This document shows, piece by piece, positions 1-5,826 of a DNA stretch of 8,339 nucleotides; position 1 is the first letter of the stretch, and each line of letters opens with the position of its first letter. This stretch comes from Oscillospiraceae bacterium UBA3851 (GTDB taxonomy: Bacteria; Bacillota; Clostridia; Oscillospirales; Oscillospiraceae), in NCBI GenBank assembly GCA_002392625.1, contig DGHJ01000053.1:1-8339 (forward strand), written 5' to 3'. The notes under the pieces are model-generated. The model made no database searches, was not told the DNA's origin, and saw only the letters and a program-made list of their open reading frames with translations. The translations under genes and the position numbers were made by a program.

Positions 1-354
1 CACTCCGAGGCCTATGCCTCCGGCGAGCTGAAACACGGCACCATCTCCCTCATTGAGGACGGCACGCTGGTCATCGCCCTGAGCCTGTATGATCCGCTGT
101 TCGACAAGGCCATGAGCAACGTGGTGGAGGTGCAGGCCCGCGGCGCCCGCGTCCTGGCCCTGACCATTGACCGCCGGGCCAAGGCCATGGCGGAGCGTGT
201 GCCCATGGTGCTGTCCGTGCCGGAGACGGAGCCCATGCTCCAGCCCCAGCTGGGCGTGGTGCCTTTGCAGCTGCTGGCCTACTACATCGCCCTGGAGCGT
301 GGCTGCGACATCGACAAGCCCCGGAACCTGGCCAAGAGCGTCACGGTGGAGTGA
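1..354 (+). CDS. glmS: Glutamine-fructose-6-phosphate aminotransferase (isomerising), C-terminal part
   Basis: The window opens inside this gene; 117 codons and a TGA stop remain. GlmS makes glucosamine 6-phosphate from fructose 6-phosphate and glutamine, the entry step to cell-wall amino sugars, in the cytoplasm. The visible part is the end of the second SIS (sugar isomerase) domain. It begins with a stretch containing EAYASGELKHG, the characteristic segment near the sugar-phosphate site, and ends with LAYYIALERGCDIDKPRNLA followed by KSVTVE, the hallmark GlmS C-terminus. The N-terminal glutaminase domain and any glmS ribozyme would lie upstream of the window. A hairpin terminator follows 15 bases after the stop, so the gene looks transcriptionally separate from the lysine genes. 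The assignment is confident because the C-terminal motif is very conserved. Confidence 0.95.
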   Translation, partial: HSEAYASGELKHGTISLIEDGTLVIALSLYDPLFDKAMSNVVEVQARGARVLALTIDRRAKAMAERVPMVLSVPETEPMLQPQLGVVPLQLLAYYIALERGCDIDKPRNLAKSVTVE

Positions 355-368
355 AATATAAAAGACTA

Positions 369-402
369 AAAGGACGGCGCCGCAGGAGCAGCGCCGTCCT
401 TT
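369..402 (+). terminator. Intrinsic terminator after glmS
   Basis: A perfect 12-bp stem (369-380 with 391-402, core GGACGGCGC / GCGCCGTCC) encloses a 10-base loop. The stem ends in three A-U pairs, so its 3' arm ends in TTT, but no longer T-run follows. It begins 15 bases after the glmS stop. The stem is strong and the T-tract short, so it may act as a terminator or as an mRNA 3' end stabiliser. Confidence 0.75.
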
Positions 403-406
403 CCCA

Positions 407-501
407 TGTCATTGCGAGGAGCGAAGCGACGCGGCAATCCGTAATACCCAAGATAAGAGGAACGGATTCCCACGTCGGGCATACGCCCTCCTTGGAATGA
501 A
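407..501. repeat. REP-like inverted repeat pair in intergenic region
   Basis: The left arm, about 407-441, carries the words CATTGCGAGGAGCGAAGCGA and GCGGCAATCCG. The right arm, about 463-501, is an imperfect reverse complement of it: CGGATTCCCACGTCG near 463-477, then CGCCCTCCTTGGAATGA near 484-500. The right arm has diverged and contains an inserted GGGC/GCCC mini-hairpin. The CATTGCGAGGAGCGAAGCGA word is one I recall from intergenic palindromic repeats in many bacterial genomes, so this is probably a non-coding REP/BIME-type or MITE-like element. No transposase or target-site duplication is visible. The segment from the glmS terminator to kamB otherwise holds only the probable kamB promoter. 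Confidence 0.6.
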
Positions 502-551
502 AGAGAGGGTATTGCCCGGAAAACTCACCTCTTTTCTTTTCCTATCCCATG

Positions 552-560
552 TGTTATCAT
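552..560 (+). promoter_or_regulatory. Probable extended -10 promoter for kamBC
   Basis: TGT followed by TATCAT (555-560) fits an extended -10 element with five of six consensus bases. The matching -35 position (532-537, TTTTCT) is weak. A start near 566-568 would give a leader of roughly 34 bases before the kamB ATG. No riboswitch or terminator fits in that leader, so transcription of kamBC from here would not depend on the downstream lysine aptamer. This is inferred from sequence pattern alone. Confidence 0.45.
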
Positions 561-600
561 TAACGATTGAGAGTATACCGCCGCCGAAAGGAGCCGCGCC

Positions 601-1533
601 ATGCAAAGGGAACTGCTGGAACAACTGCACAGCGTGAAAACCATGTCCATCGTGGGCATGTGCAAAAACGCCGGAAAGACCACGGTGCTCAACTGGCTGC
701 TGCACCACAGTGGCCGGGAGCGGGTGCTGGGCCTGACCTCCATCGGTCGGGACGGTGAGTCCACCGACGTGGTCACCGGCACGGAAAAGCCCAGCATCTT
801 CGTCCCCGCCGGCACGCTGATCGCCACCGCCAAGGATATGCTGCGGCTGGGCGACGTGACGCTGGAGGTGCTGATGACCACCGGCATCCCCACCCCTGTG
901 GGCGAGGTGGTCATTGTCCGGGCCCGCAGCGACGGCTACGTCCAGCTGGCGGGACCGTCCATCACTACGCAGCTGAAAACCGTGTCGCAGCACTTCTTCG
1001 ATCTGGGGGCCGACCAGTCCATCATCGACGGGGCCCTGGGCCGCAAGTCCCTGGGGGCGCGGGCGGTGGCGGAGGGCGTGATCCTCTGCACCGGGGCAAG
1101 CTACCACATGAGCATGGAGAAGGTGGTGGCGGACACGGTGAACATCTACCGCATCATGAACATCCCCAAGGCGGAGACGCTGCCGGAGGAGGTGGAGGGC
1201 ACCCTGGCCGACGCCCTGAAGAAGAACGGCGAAGCCATCGTGGGCGGCGCGCTGACCGACTCTATGGTGGTGCCCCTGCTGCGCAGCGGCGTGCTGCGGC
1301 GGGGCAGGCTGGTGGTGAAGGATCCCAGCAAGGTGCTGCTGAGCACCGATACCCTGGACAAGCTGGCCACCCGGCAGGTCTCCCTGGAGACGGTAGAGGC
1401 TGCACGCACCCTGTGCGTCACCATCAATCCTGTGTCCGCCTACGGCTGGCGATTTGACAAGGACGCGTTTCTGCGCGCCATGACGGAGGCCATCGACGCC
1501 CCGGTCATCAACGTAAAGGAGGAACTGGCATGA
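601..1533 (+). CDS. kamB: Lysine 5,6-aminomutase reactivase subunit KamB (P-loop protein)
   Basis: This 310-residue protein has a Walker A P-loop, GMCKNAGKTT at residues 19-28, right after a short helix-strand start. A later IIDGALGRKS segment (141-150) could supply the acidic metal-binding residue (D143) of a P-loop NTPase. There is no signal peptide or membrane segment. It resembles the KamB protein found next to a MutS-like KamC in lysine-fermentation clusters, where the pair is annotated as the reactivase of the B12-dependent lysine 5,6-aminomutase, exchanging damaged cobalamin at the cost of ATP. That role is family knowledge and cannot be proved from sequence here. The ATG is preceded by AAAGGAG at 587-593 with a 7-base spacer, which fixes the start. 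The gene ends in an ATGA overlap with kamC, so the two are likely translationally coupled. Confidence 0.8.
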   Translation: MQRELLEQLHSVKTMSIVGMCKNAGKTTVLNWLLHHSGRERVLGLTSIGRDGESTDVVTGTEKPSIFVPAGTLIATAKDMLRLGDVTLEVLMTTGIPTPVGEVVIVRARSDGYVQLAGPSITTQLKTVSQHFFDLGADQSIIDGALGRKSLGARAVAEGVILCTGASYHMSMEKVVADTVNIYRIMNIPKAETLPEEVEGTLADALKKNGEAIVGGALTDSMVVPLLRSGVLRRGRLVVKDPSKVLLSTDTLDKLATRQVSLETVEAARTLCVTINPVSAYGWRFDKDAFLRAMTEAIDAPVINVKEELA

Positions 1534-2990
1534 TCACCGTCACCTTTGACGATAAAGTGAAAATCGGCCTGCAGTACGTGCTGGAAAGTCTCCACGGCTG
1601 CAGCCCCTTCGGCCAGGAGCGGATCCGCCACCTCCGATTCTACACCCCCGATCAGCGCACCGAGCTGGAGACGGAGCTGGGCAACGTGGAGCGGGCCGCC
1701 GCGGCCGCGGAGCAGCTGAAGGACGTGTACGACAAGCTGATGATCGTTCTGTGCCAGATGAAGGATATCCGCACCTCCCTGCGCCGCTGCGCCGAAGGGG
1801 AAGTGCCTGATCATGTGGAGCTCTTTGAGATCAAGGGCTACCTCCAGCGGCTGGAGAGCCTGATCCCCCTGCTGGCGGAGATAGACGAGGCCGTGCATCT
1901 GGAGGGCGTGGCCTTCCACGATCCTGCGCCCGCCCTGGCCATCCTGGACCCGGAGAACACCCGCTCCCGCGGCTTTTACATCCCCGACGGCGCTACGCCC
2001 AGACTGCGGGAGATCCGCCAGGCCAAGAAGCAGGTGGAGGAGCAGTTTTATCACGCGCTCACCGACGCGGAAAAGGACGATCTGCGTATGAAGCGCACCA
2101 GGATCTGCGCCGAGGAGGAGAGCGAGGAGATGAAGGTCCGCCGGGCCATGGGTGCGGCCCTGGCCCCCATGGTGCCGGATCTCCTGGCCGACGCCGATAC
2201 CGCCGGGCGGCTGGACTTCCTCATCCAGAAGGCCCTGTTCGCCGTGCGTTACGGCGGCGTACGCCCGGAGCTGACGGATACGGCCCTGGAGCTGGAGGAC
2301 ATGGTGAACCCGGAGCTGGTGGACCTGCTGGAGGAGAAGGGGCGCAAATTCGTGCCCGTGTCCATCGCCCTGGACCGGGGCGCCACGGTGATCACCGGCG
2401 CCAACATGGGCGGCAAGAGCGTGGCCATGAAGACGGTGGCCCTCAACGTTCTGCTGCTCCACGCTGGCTTCCTGGTCTGCGCCAGTCGGGCGAGGATGCC
2501 CCTTTTCCACAGCGTGAAGATGCTGTTTGACGATCTCCAGTCCATCCAGTCCGGCCTCAGCGGCTTCGGCTCGGAGATCGTGGAGTTCCAGAAGGCGCTG
2601 GACGAGGTGGAGCAGGGTTATTCCCTGTTCCTGCTGGACGAGTTCGCCCGCGGAACCAACCCAGACGAGGGCGCCGTCATCGTCCAGGCTGTGACCCGGT
2701 ATCTAAACGACGTCAACGCCGTGTCGCTGCTGACCACCCACTACGACAAGGTGGCGGAATTCGCCCGCATCCACTACCAGATCATCGGCCTGCGGGACGT
2801 GGATCCTGAGCAGATCCGCGGCGAGCTGGCCGCCACCGCGGAGGACGGCGTGGCCGTCATCGCCCGCCACATGAACTACGGTCTCTACCGGGTGGAGGGG
2901 AAATCCGACTGCCCGAAGGACGCCCTGAACATCTGCCGGATGCTGTCTCTGAAGCCGGAGATCCTGGAGCGGATCGAGCAGGCCTACTGA
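1530..2990 (+). CDS. kamC: Lysine 5,6-aminomutase reactivase ATPase KamC (MutS-like)
   Basis: This 486-residue protein has a C-terminal MutS-family ABC ATPase domain: Walker A TGANMGGKS (289-297), a signature region SIQSGLSGFGSE (338-349), Walker B LFLLDEFARGTNPDEG (367-382) and the H-loop TTH (402-404). The N-terminal half is helical, resembling the MutS core/lever region, with a likely coiled coil around 160-205. It is far shorter than MutS (about 850 residues), lacks the mismatch-recognition domain, and lacks the Smr nuclease of MutS2, so a DNA-repair role is unlikely. MutS-like proteins of this kind in kam clusters are annotated as the ATPase of the lysine 5,6-aminomutase reactivase. AAAGGAGG at 1515-1522 sits 7 bases before the ATG, inside the end of kamB. 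No convincing terminator follows; the next promoter starts 45 bases downstream. Confidence 0.85.
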   Translation: MITVTFDDKVKIGLQYVLESLHGCSPFGQERIRHLRFYTPDQRTELETELGNVERAAAAAEQLKDVYDKLMIVLCQMKDIRTSLRRCAEGEVPDHVELFEIKGYLQRLESLIPLLAEIDEAVHLEGVAFHDPAPALAILDPENTRSRGFYIPDGATPRLREIRQAKKQVEEQFYHALTDAEKDDLRMKRTRICAEEESEEMKVRRAMGAALAPMVPDLLADADTAGRLDFLIQKALFAVRYGGVRPELTDTALELEDMVNPELVDLLEEKGRKFVPVSIALDRGATVITGANMGGKSVAMKTVALNVLLLHAGFLVCASRARMPLFHSVKMLFDDLQSIQSGLSGFGSEIVEFQKALDEVEQGYSLFLLDEFARGTNPDEGAVIVQAVTRYLNDVNAVSLLTTHYDKVAEFARIHYQIIGLRDVDPEQIRGELAATAEDGVAVIARHMNYGLYRVEGKSDCPKDALNICRMLSLKPEILERIEQAY

Positions 2991-3035
2991 CTGGCGGAAA
3001 ACGCAAAATCACCCGTTGCACAGGCCGGTTTTGCC

Positions 3036-3064
3036 TTGACAAAAAGAAGACAAAAAGGTATAAT
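3036..3064 (+). promoter_or_regulatory. Perfect consensus sigma-A promoter of the lysine operon
   Basis: TTGACA at 3036-3041 and TATAAT at 3059-3064 are separated by exactly 17 bases, the full housekeeping consensus in both boxes with optimal spacing. The spacer is A-rich. Transcription should start near 3071, giving a leader of about 308 bases that contains the whole aptamer and terminator before kal. A promoter this strong implies that control lies after initiation, at the riboswitch. Confidence 0.9.
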
Positions 3065-3086
3065 TTATCCGTAAATTCCATAGAGC

Positions 3087-3260
3087 AGTCAATAGAGGCG
3101 CGGAGAGCAGGGTACCTGCCTGGCCGGTTTGGGCGACCGGTCACGTCAGACAGGGAAGGGGCCCTCCGCCGAAAGGCTGAAGACCTGCCCGTCTTCCGCC
3201 TTGGTAGCGCCGTGTAAGCGGTGCTACTGTCATGCAATGACAGCATGGAGCGCTATTGGT
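3087..3260 (+). ncRNA. Lysine riboswitch (L-box) aptamer
   Basis: All five helices of the lysine aptamer can be drawn. P1 is 3089-3095 (UCAAUAG) with 3253-3259 (CUAUUGG), followed by the conserved AGGCGCG. P2 is 3100-3105 with 3164-3169, continuing through a CCUG/CAGG helix (3115-3118 with 3151-3154) to a 7-bp hairpin at 3122-3142. P3 is 3179-3184 with 3191-3196. P4 is 3204-3212 with 3219-3227. P5 is 3231-3235 with 3243-3247. Loop L2 has GGGC (3131-3134), complementary to GCCC (3187-3190) in L3, as in the known L2-L3 kissing contact. Conserved junction words GCCGAA (3168-3173) and ACUGUCA (3226-3232) are present, and GGAG follows P5. It sits ahead of lysine-catabolic genes and overlaps the downstream terminator, which suggests an ON switch. 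Identification rests on my reading of sequence and pairing, not on a covariance model. Confidence 0.93.
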
Positions 3261-3290
3261 CAACGACCTTGACCGATAGCGCCTTTTTTT
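3250..3290 (+). terminator. Riboswitch expression-platform terminator
   Basis: A 14-bp stem (3250-3263 with 3269-3282, one U-G pair, no bulge) with loop CGACC is followed by C and seven T residues (3284-3290), a textbook intrinsic terminator. Its 5' arm contains the whole 3' strand of aptamer helix P1 (3253-3259). The two helices cannot coexist. Lysine binding should hold P1 and let polymerase read through into kal; without lysine the terminator should form. No separate antiterminator strand is needed. Confidence 0.92.
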
Positions 3291-3378
3291 GCCCGGAAGC
3301 GCGCCAGAGGCCGGACTTCTCCCGGAATACCGAAACAAATCCGATGAAAAAGCAATTATTGTGAAGGAGGAATTTCCC

Positions 3379-3783
3379 ATGGAAAAGATGACATCCCTGC
3401 TCCGCCTGCGCATGAGCGCAAAAGACGCCCACTACGGCGGCAATCTGGTGGACGGCGCCCACATGGTCCACCTGTTCGGCGACGTGGCCACCGAGCTGTT
3501 GATCCAGTGCGACGGTGACGAGGGCCTGTTCTGCGCTTACGACAACATCGAGTTCCTGGCTCCCGTCTATGCCGGCGACTACATCGAGGCCTACGGCGAG
3601 ATCGAGCGCATCGGCAACACCTCCCGTACCATGAAGTTCGAGGCCCGCAAGGTCATCGTCTCCCGACCCGACATCAGCGCCTCCGCCGCCGACGTGCTGG
3701 CTGAGCCCATCGTGGTCTGCCGCGCCCACGGCACCTGCGTGACGCCCAAGGACTGCCAGCGTATCGACCGCAGCGCCAAATAA
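3379..3783 (+). CDS. kal: 3-aminobutyryl-CoA ammonia-lyase
   Basis: This 134-residue protein has the hot-dog fold of the small 3-aminobutyryl-CoA ammonia-lyases. It removes ammonia from L-3-aminobutyryl-CoA to give crotonyl-CoA, the last step specific to lysine fermentation before butyrate formation. Supporting segments are RMSAKDAHYGGNLVDGAH (11-28), a DNIEFLAPVYAGDYIEAYGE stretch (55-74) typical of hot-dog thioester-binding proteins, and the central RTMKFEARK strand (83-91). The length matches the family. The start at 3379 is chosen because AAGGAGG (3364-3370) lies 8 bases upstream; the frame stays open to an ATG at 3289, but that ATG overlaps the last T residues of the terminator and has no ribosome site. 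It is the first gene after the riboswitch, and kce begins 12 bases downstream. Confidence 0.9.
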   Translation: MEKMTSLLRLRMSAKDAHYGGNLVDGAHMVHLFGDVATELLIQCDGDEGLFCAYDNIEFLAPVYAGDYIEAYGEIERIGNTSRTMKFEARKVIVSRPDISASAADVLAEPIVVCRAHGTCVTPKDCQRIDRSAK

Positions 3784-3795
3784 GGGGAGGGCAAC

Positions 3796-4623
3796 ATGGA
3801 GAAGCTGATCATTACCGCCGCTATCTGCGGTGCCGAGGTCACCAAGGCCAACAACCCCGCCGTGCCCTACACCGTCGAGGAGATGGTCCGTGAGGCCAAA
3901 TCCGCCTATGAGGCCGGCGCAGCCATTATCCACGTCCACGTCCGCGAGGACGACGGCACTCCCACCCAGGACCGGGAGCGTTTCCGCGTGGTGATGGACG
4001 CCATCCGCGCCGAGCTGCCCGACGTCATCATGATCCCCTCCACCGGCGGCGCCACCGGCATGACCCCGGAGGAGCGGCTGCAGCCCACCGAGCTGATGCC
4101 TGAGATGGCCACCCTGGACTGCGGCACCTGCAACTTCGGCGACGAGGTGTTTGAGAACACCATGCCCACCATGCGCGCCTTCGGCAAGCGCATGATCGAC
4201 AACGGCATCAAGCCGGAGTATGAGTGCTTCGAGATTGGCCACCTGGATACCGTGCTGACCATGGCCCGCAAGGGCGAGGTTCCCGGCGCCCCCATGCAGT
4301 TCAACTTCGTGCTGGGCGTGGCCGGCTGCACCCCCGCCACCGTGGATAACCTGGCCTTCCTGGTGAGCAAGATCCCCGCCGGCTCCACCTGGACCGTCAC
4401 CGGTGTGGGCCGCAGCGCCTGGAATATGGCCGCCGCCGGCATCGTCATGGGCGGCAACGTCCGCGTGGGCTTTGAGGACAACGTGTACCTGGGCAAGGGC
4501 CACAAGGCCGCCTCCAACGGCGAGCTGGTGGCCAAGGTGGTGCGCCTGGCCAAGGAGCTGGGCCGCGAGATCGCCACCCCTGCCGAGGCCCGCGAGATCC
4601 TGGGCCTGAAGCCTCTGAACTGA
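3796..4623 (+). CDS. kce: 3-keto-5-aminohexanoate cleavage enzyme
   Basis: This 275-residue protein belongs to the BKACE family (DUF849). It condenses 5-amino-3-oxohexanoate with acetyl-CoA and splits the product into acetoacetate and L-3-aminobutyryl-CoA. Residues of the characterised Kce active site fall in place: Glu14, the zinc ligands His46 and His48 in the HVHVRED segment, Ser82 in PSTGG, Thr106, and Arg223, Glu227 and Asp228 in NVRVGFEDN, the last three shifted by three positions from the numbering I recall for the Cloacimonas enzyme. The fold is a TIM barrel and the length is normal. GGGGAGG at 3784-3790 lies directly after the kal stop, 5 bases before the ATG, so kal and kce are cotranscribed and their translation is probably linked. 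The functional call over other BKACE activities rests on these residues and on its neighbours kal and kdd. Confidence 0.95.
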   Translation: MEKLIITAAICGAEVTKANNPAVPYTVEEMVREAKSAYEAGAAIIHVHVREDDGTPTQDRERFRVVMDAIRAELPDVIMIPSTGGATGMTPEERLQPTELMPEMATLDCGTCNFGDEVFENTMPTMRAFGKRMIDNGIKPEYECFEIGHLDTVLTMARKGEVPGAPMQFNFVLGVAGCTPATVDNLAFLVSKIPAGSTWTVTGVGRSAWNMAAAGIVMGGNVRVGFEDNVYLGKGHKAASNGELVAKVVRLAKELGREIATPAEAREILGLKPLN

Positions 4624-4686
4624 ACGGAAAATTCAAATCCATAAGCGTAACAACCTAACAAAATACATTTTTAGGAGGATAATATT

Positions 4687-5739
4687 ATGGCACAGCTGAA
4701 AGGCAACAAGTATGGTACTCACCGCGTCATCGAGCCCAAGGGTGTTCTGACCCAGGCCGCGTGGAAGCTGGACAACGACATGACCAAGCACTACTCCAAC
4801 GAGATCATCTGCGACGTCATCTCCCTGAACGTTGACTCCGCCTCCTTCACCCAGATCTCCGAGGCCTGCGGCGGCGACGAGAAGAAGATCGGCGAAATGA
4901 TCATGGGCATCGTGGCTGAGCGCGGCAAGCAGCAGAACCCCGTCACCGGTTCCGGCGGCATGTTCATCGGCAAGGTCGCCTACATCGGCGAGGACCTGCT
5001 GGCCAAGCCCGACTTCAATCTGAAGGTGGGCGACAAGATCGCCTCCCTGGTCTCCCTGTCCATGACCCCGCTGAAGATCGACCGTATCAAGGCCATCCAC
5101 AAGGATATCGACCGCGTGGATATCGACGGCCAGGCCGTTCTGTTTGAGACCGCCCTGTACGCCAAGCTGCCCGACGACATGTCCGAGCCTCTGGCTCTGG
5201 CTGCTCTGGATGTGGCCGGCGCTCCCGCTCAGGCCCGCAAGCTGCCCAAGGAGGGCGACAGCGTTCTGATCCTCGGCGCCAACGGCAAGTCCGGCGTTCT
5301 GTGCGGCTGGGAAGCTCTGAAGAAGGTTGGCCCCAACGGCAAGGTGGTGGGCGTTGTCCGCAACCCCAAGCAGGTTCCTGCGCTGATGGAGCTGGGCGTT
5401 TACACCGACGTTATCGTGGCCGACTGCACCAAGCCCGTTGAGGTGCTGGACGCCGCCCTGGCCGCCAACGGCGGCAAGGAGTACGATATCTCCATCTGCT
5501 GCGTGAACATCGAGTCCTGCGAGATGTCCGCCATTCTGCCCGTCCGTGACGACGGTCTGGTCTATTTCTTCTCCATGGCCACCTCCTTCACCAAGGCCGC
5601 CCTGGGCGCCGAGGGCGTGGGCAAGGACGTCACCATGATCGTGGGCAACGGCTACACCAAGAACCACGCCGAGATCACTCTGAACGTCCTGCGCGAGAAT
5701 CCCAAGCTGCGCAAGCTGTTCGACGAGAAGTACTGCTAA
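4687..5739 (+). CDS. kdd: L-erythro-3,5-diaminohexanoate dehydrogenase
   Basis: This 350-residue dehydrogenase oxidatively deaminates L-erythro-3,5-diaminohexanoate to 5-amino-3-oxohexanoate with NAD(P)+, supplying the substrate of Kce. The N-terminal half resembles a zinc-free medium-chain dehydrogenase catalytic domain, with GTHRVIEPKGVLTQ near residues 10-23. The Rossmann segment begins at VLILGANGKSGVLCGWEALK (193-212), with a glycine-rich GANGKSG loop, and VVGVVRN (220-226) forms the second strand. Length and flanks match Kdd from other lysine fermenters. The start has AGGAGG at 4673-4678 with an 8-base spacer. The 63-base gap after kce is AT-rich with no clear promoter or terminator. 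The gene uses a narrow set of codons, consistent with high expression. Confidence 0.93.
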   Translation: MAQLKGNKYGTHRVIEPKGVLTQAAWKLDNDMTKHYSNEIICDVISLNVDSASFTQISEACGGDEKKIGEMIMGIVAERGKQQNPVTGSGGMFIGKVAYIGEDLLAKPDFNLKVGDKIASLVSLSMTPLKIDRIKAIHKDIDRVDIDGQAVLFETALYAKLPDDMSEPLALAALDVAGAPAQARKLPKEGDSVLILGANGKSGVLCGWEALKKVGPNGKVVGVVRNPKQVPALMELGVYTDVIVADCTKPVEVLDAALAANGGKEYDISICCVNIESCEMSAILPVRDDGLVYFFSMATSFTKAALGAEGVGKDVTMIVGNGYTKNHAEITLNVLRENPKLRKLFDEKYC

Positions 5740-5754
5740 ACTCCATAGCGCCGT

Positions 5755-5792
5755 GGGCAGGGAGGAGGACCCTCCCTGCCCGGCGTGATTTT
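5755..5792 (+). terminator. Intercistronic stem-loop between kdd and kamA
   Basis: A perfect 11-bp GC-rich stem (5755-5765 with 5771-5781) with a 5-base AGGAC loop lies 16 bases after the kdd stop and 45 bases before the kamA ATG. Only a short TTTT (5789-5792) follows, several bases away from the stem. This looks like a leaky terminator or an RNA-stabilising or processing hairpin that tunes kal-kce-kdd against kamA, rather than a hard stop, because kamA has no clear promoter of its own here. Confidence 0.6.
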
Positions 5793-5826
5793 CTCAAAGC
5801 CGCTGACTATTAGGAGGAAAGACGAT

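Noticed and set aside
1440..2510. Minus-strand open frame of 356 codons opposite kamB/kamC
   Set aside because: Low-complexity His/Gln/Leu-rich translation typical of an antisense shadow; the + strand holds clear Walker motifs over the same bases.
1530..2990. DNA mismatch repair protein MutS or MutS2
   Set aside because: The protein is only 486 residues, lacks the mismatch-recognition and Smr domains, and is overlapped with kamB next to lysine-fermentation genes.
3003..3034. Possible terminator after kamC (GCAAAATC pairing with GGTTTTGC)
   Set aside because: The 8-bp stem is AT-rich with a 16-base loop, no T-run follows, and it abuts the -35 box of the next promoter.
3289..3378. N-terminal extension of kal starting at the upstream ATG (3289)
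   Set aside because: That ATG overlaps the end of the terminator T-run and lacks a ribosome site, while AAGGAGG is ideally placed before 3379.
3253..4503. Long minus-strand open frame of 416 codons opposite the riboswitch, kal and kce
   Set aside because: It is His-, Gly-, Ala- and Val-rich, as expected from the antisense of GC-rich coding DNA, shows no family motif and conflicts with well-supported + strand genes.
4624..4686. Separate promoter for kdd in the AT-rich gap
   Set aside because: No -35/-10 pair with reasonable spacing stands out; the AT-rich stretch is more simply a relaxed leader for the strong ribosome site.
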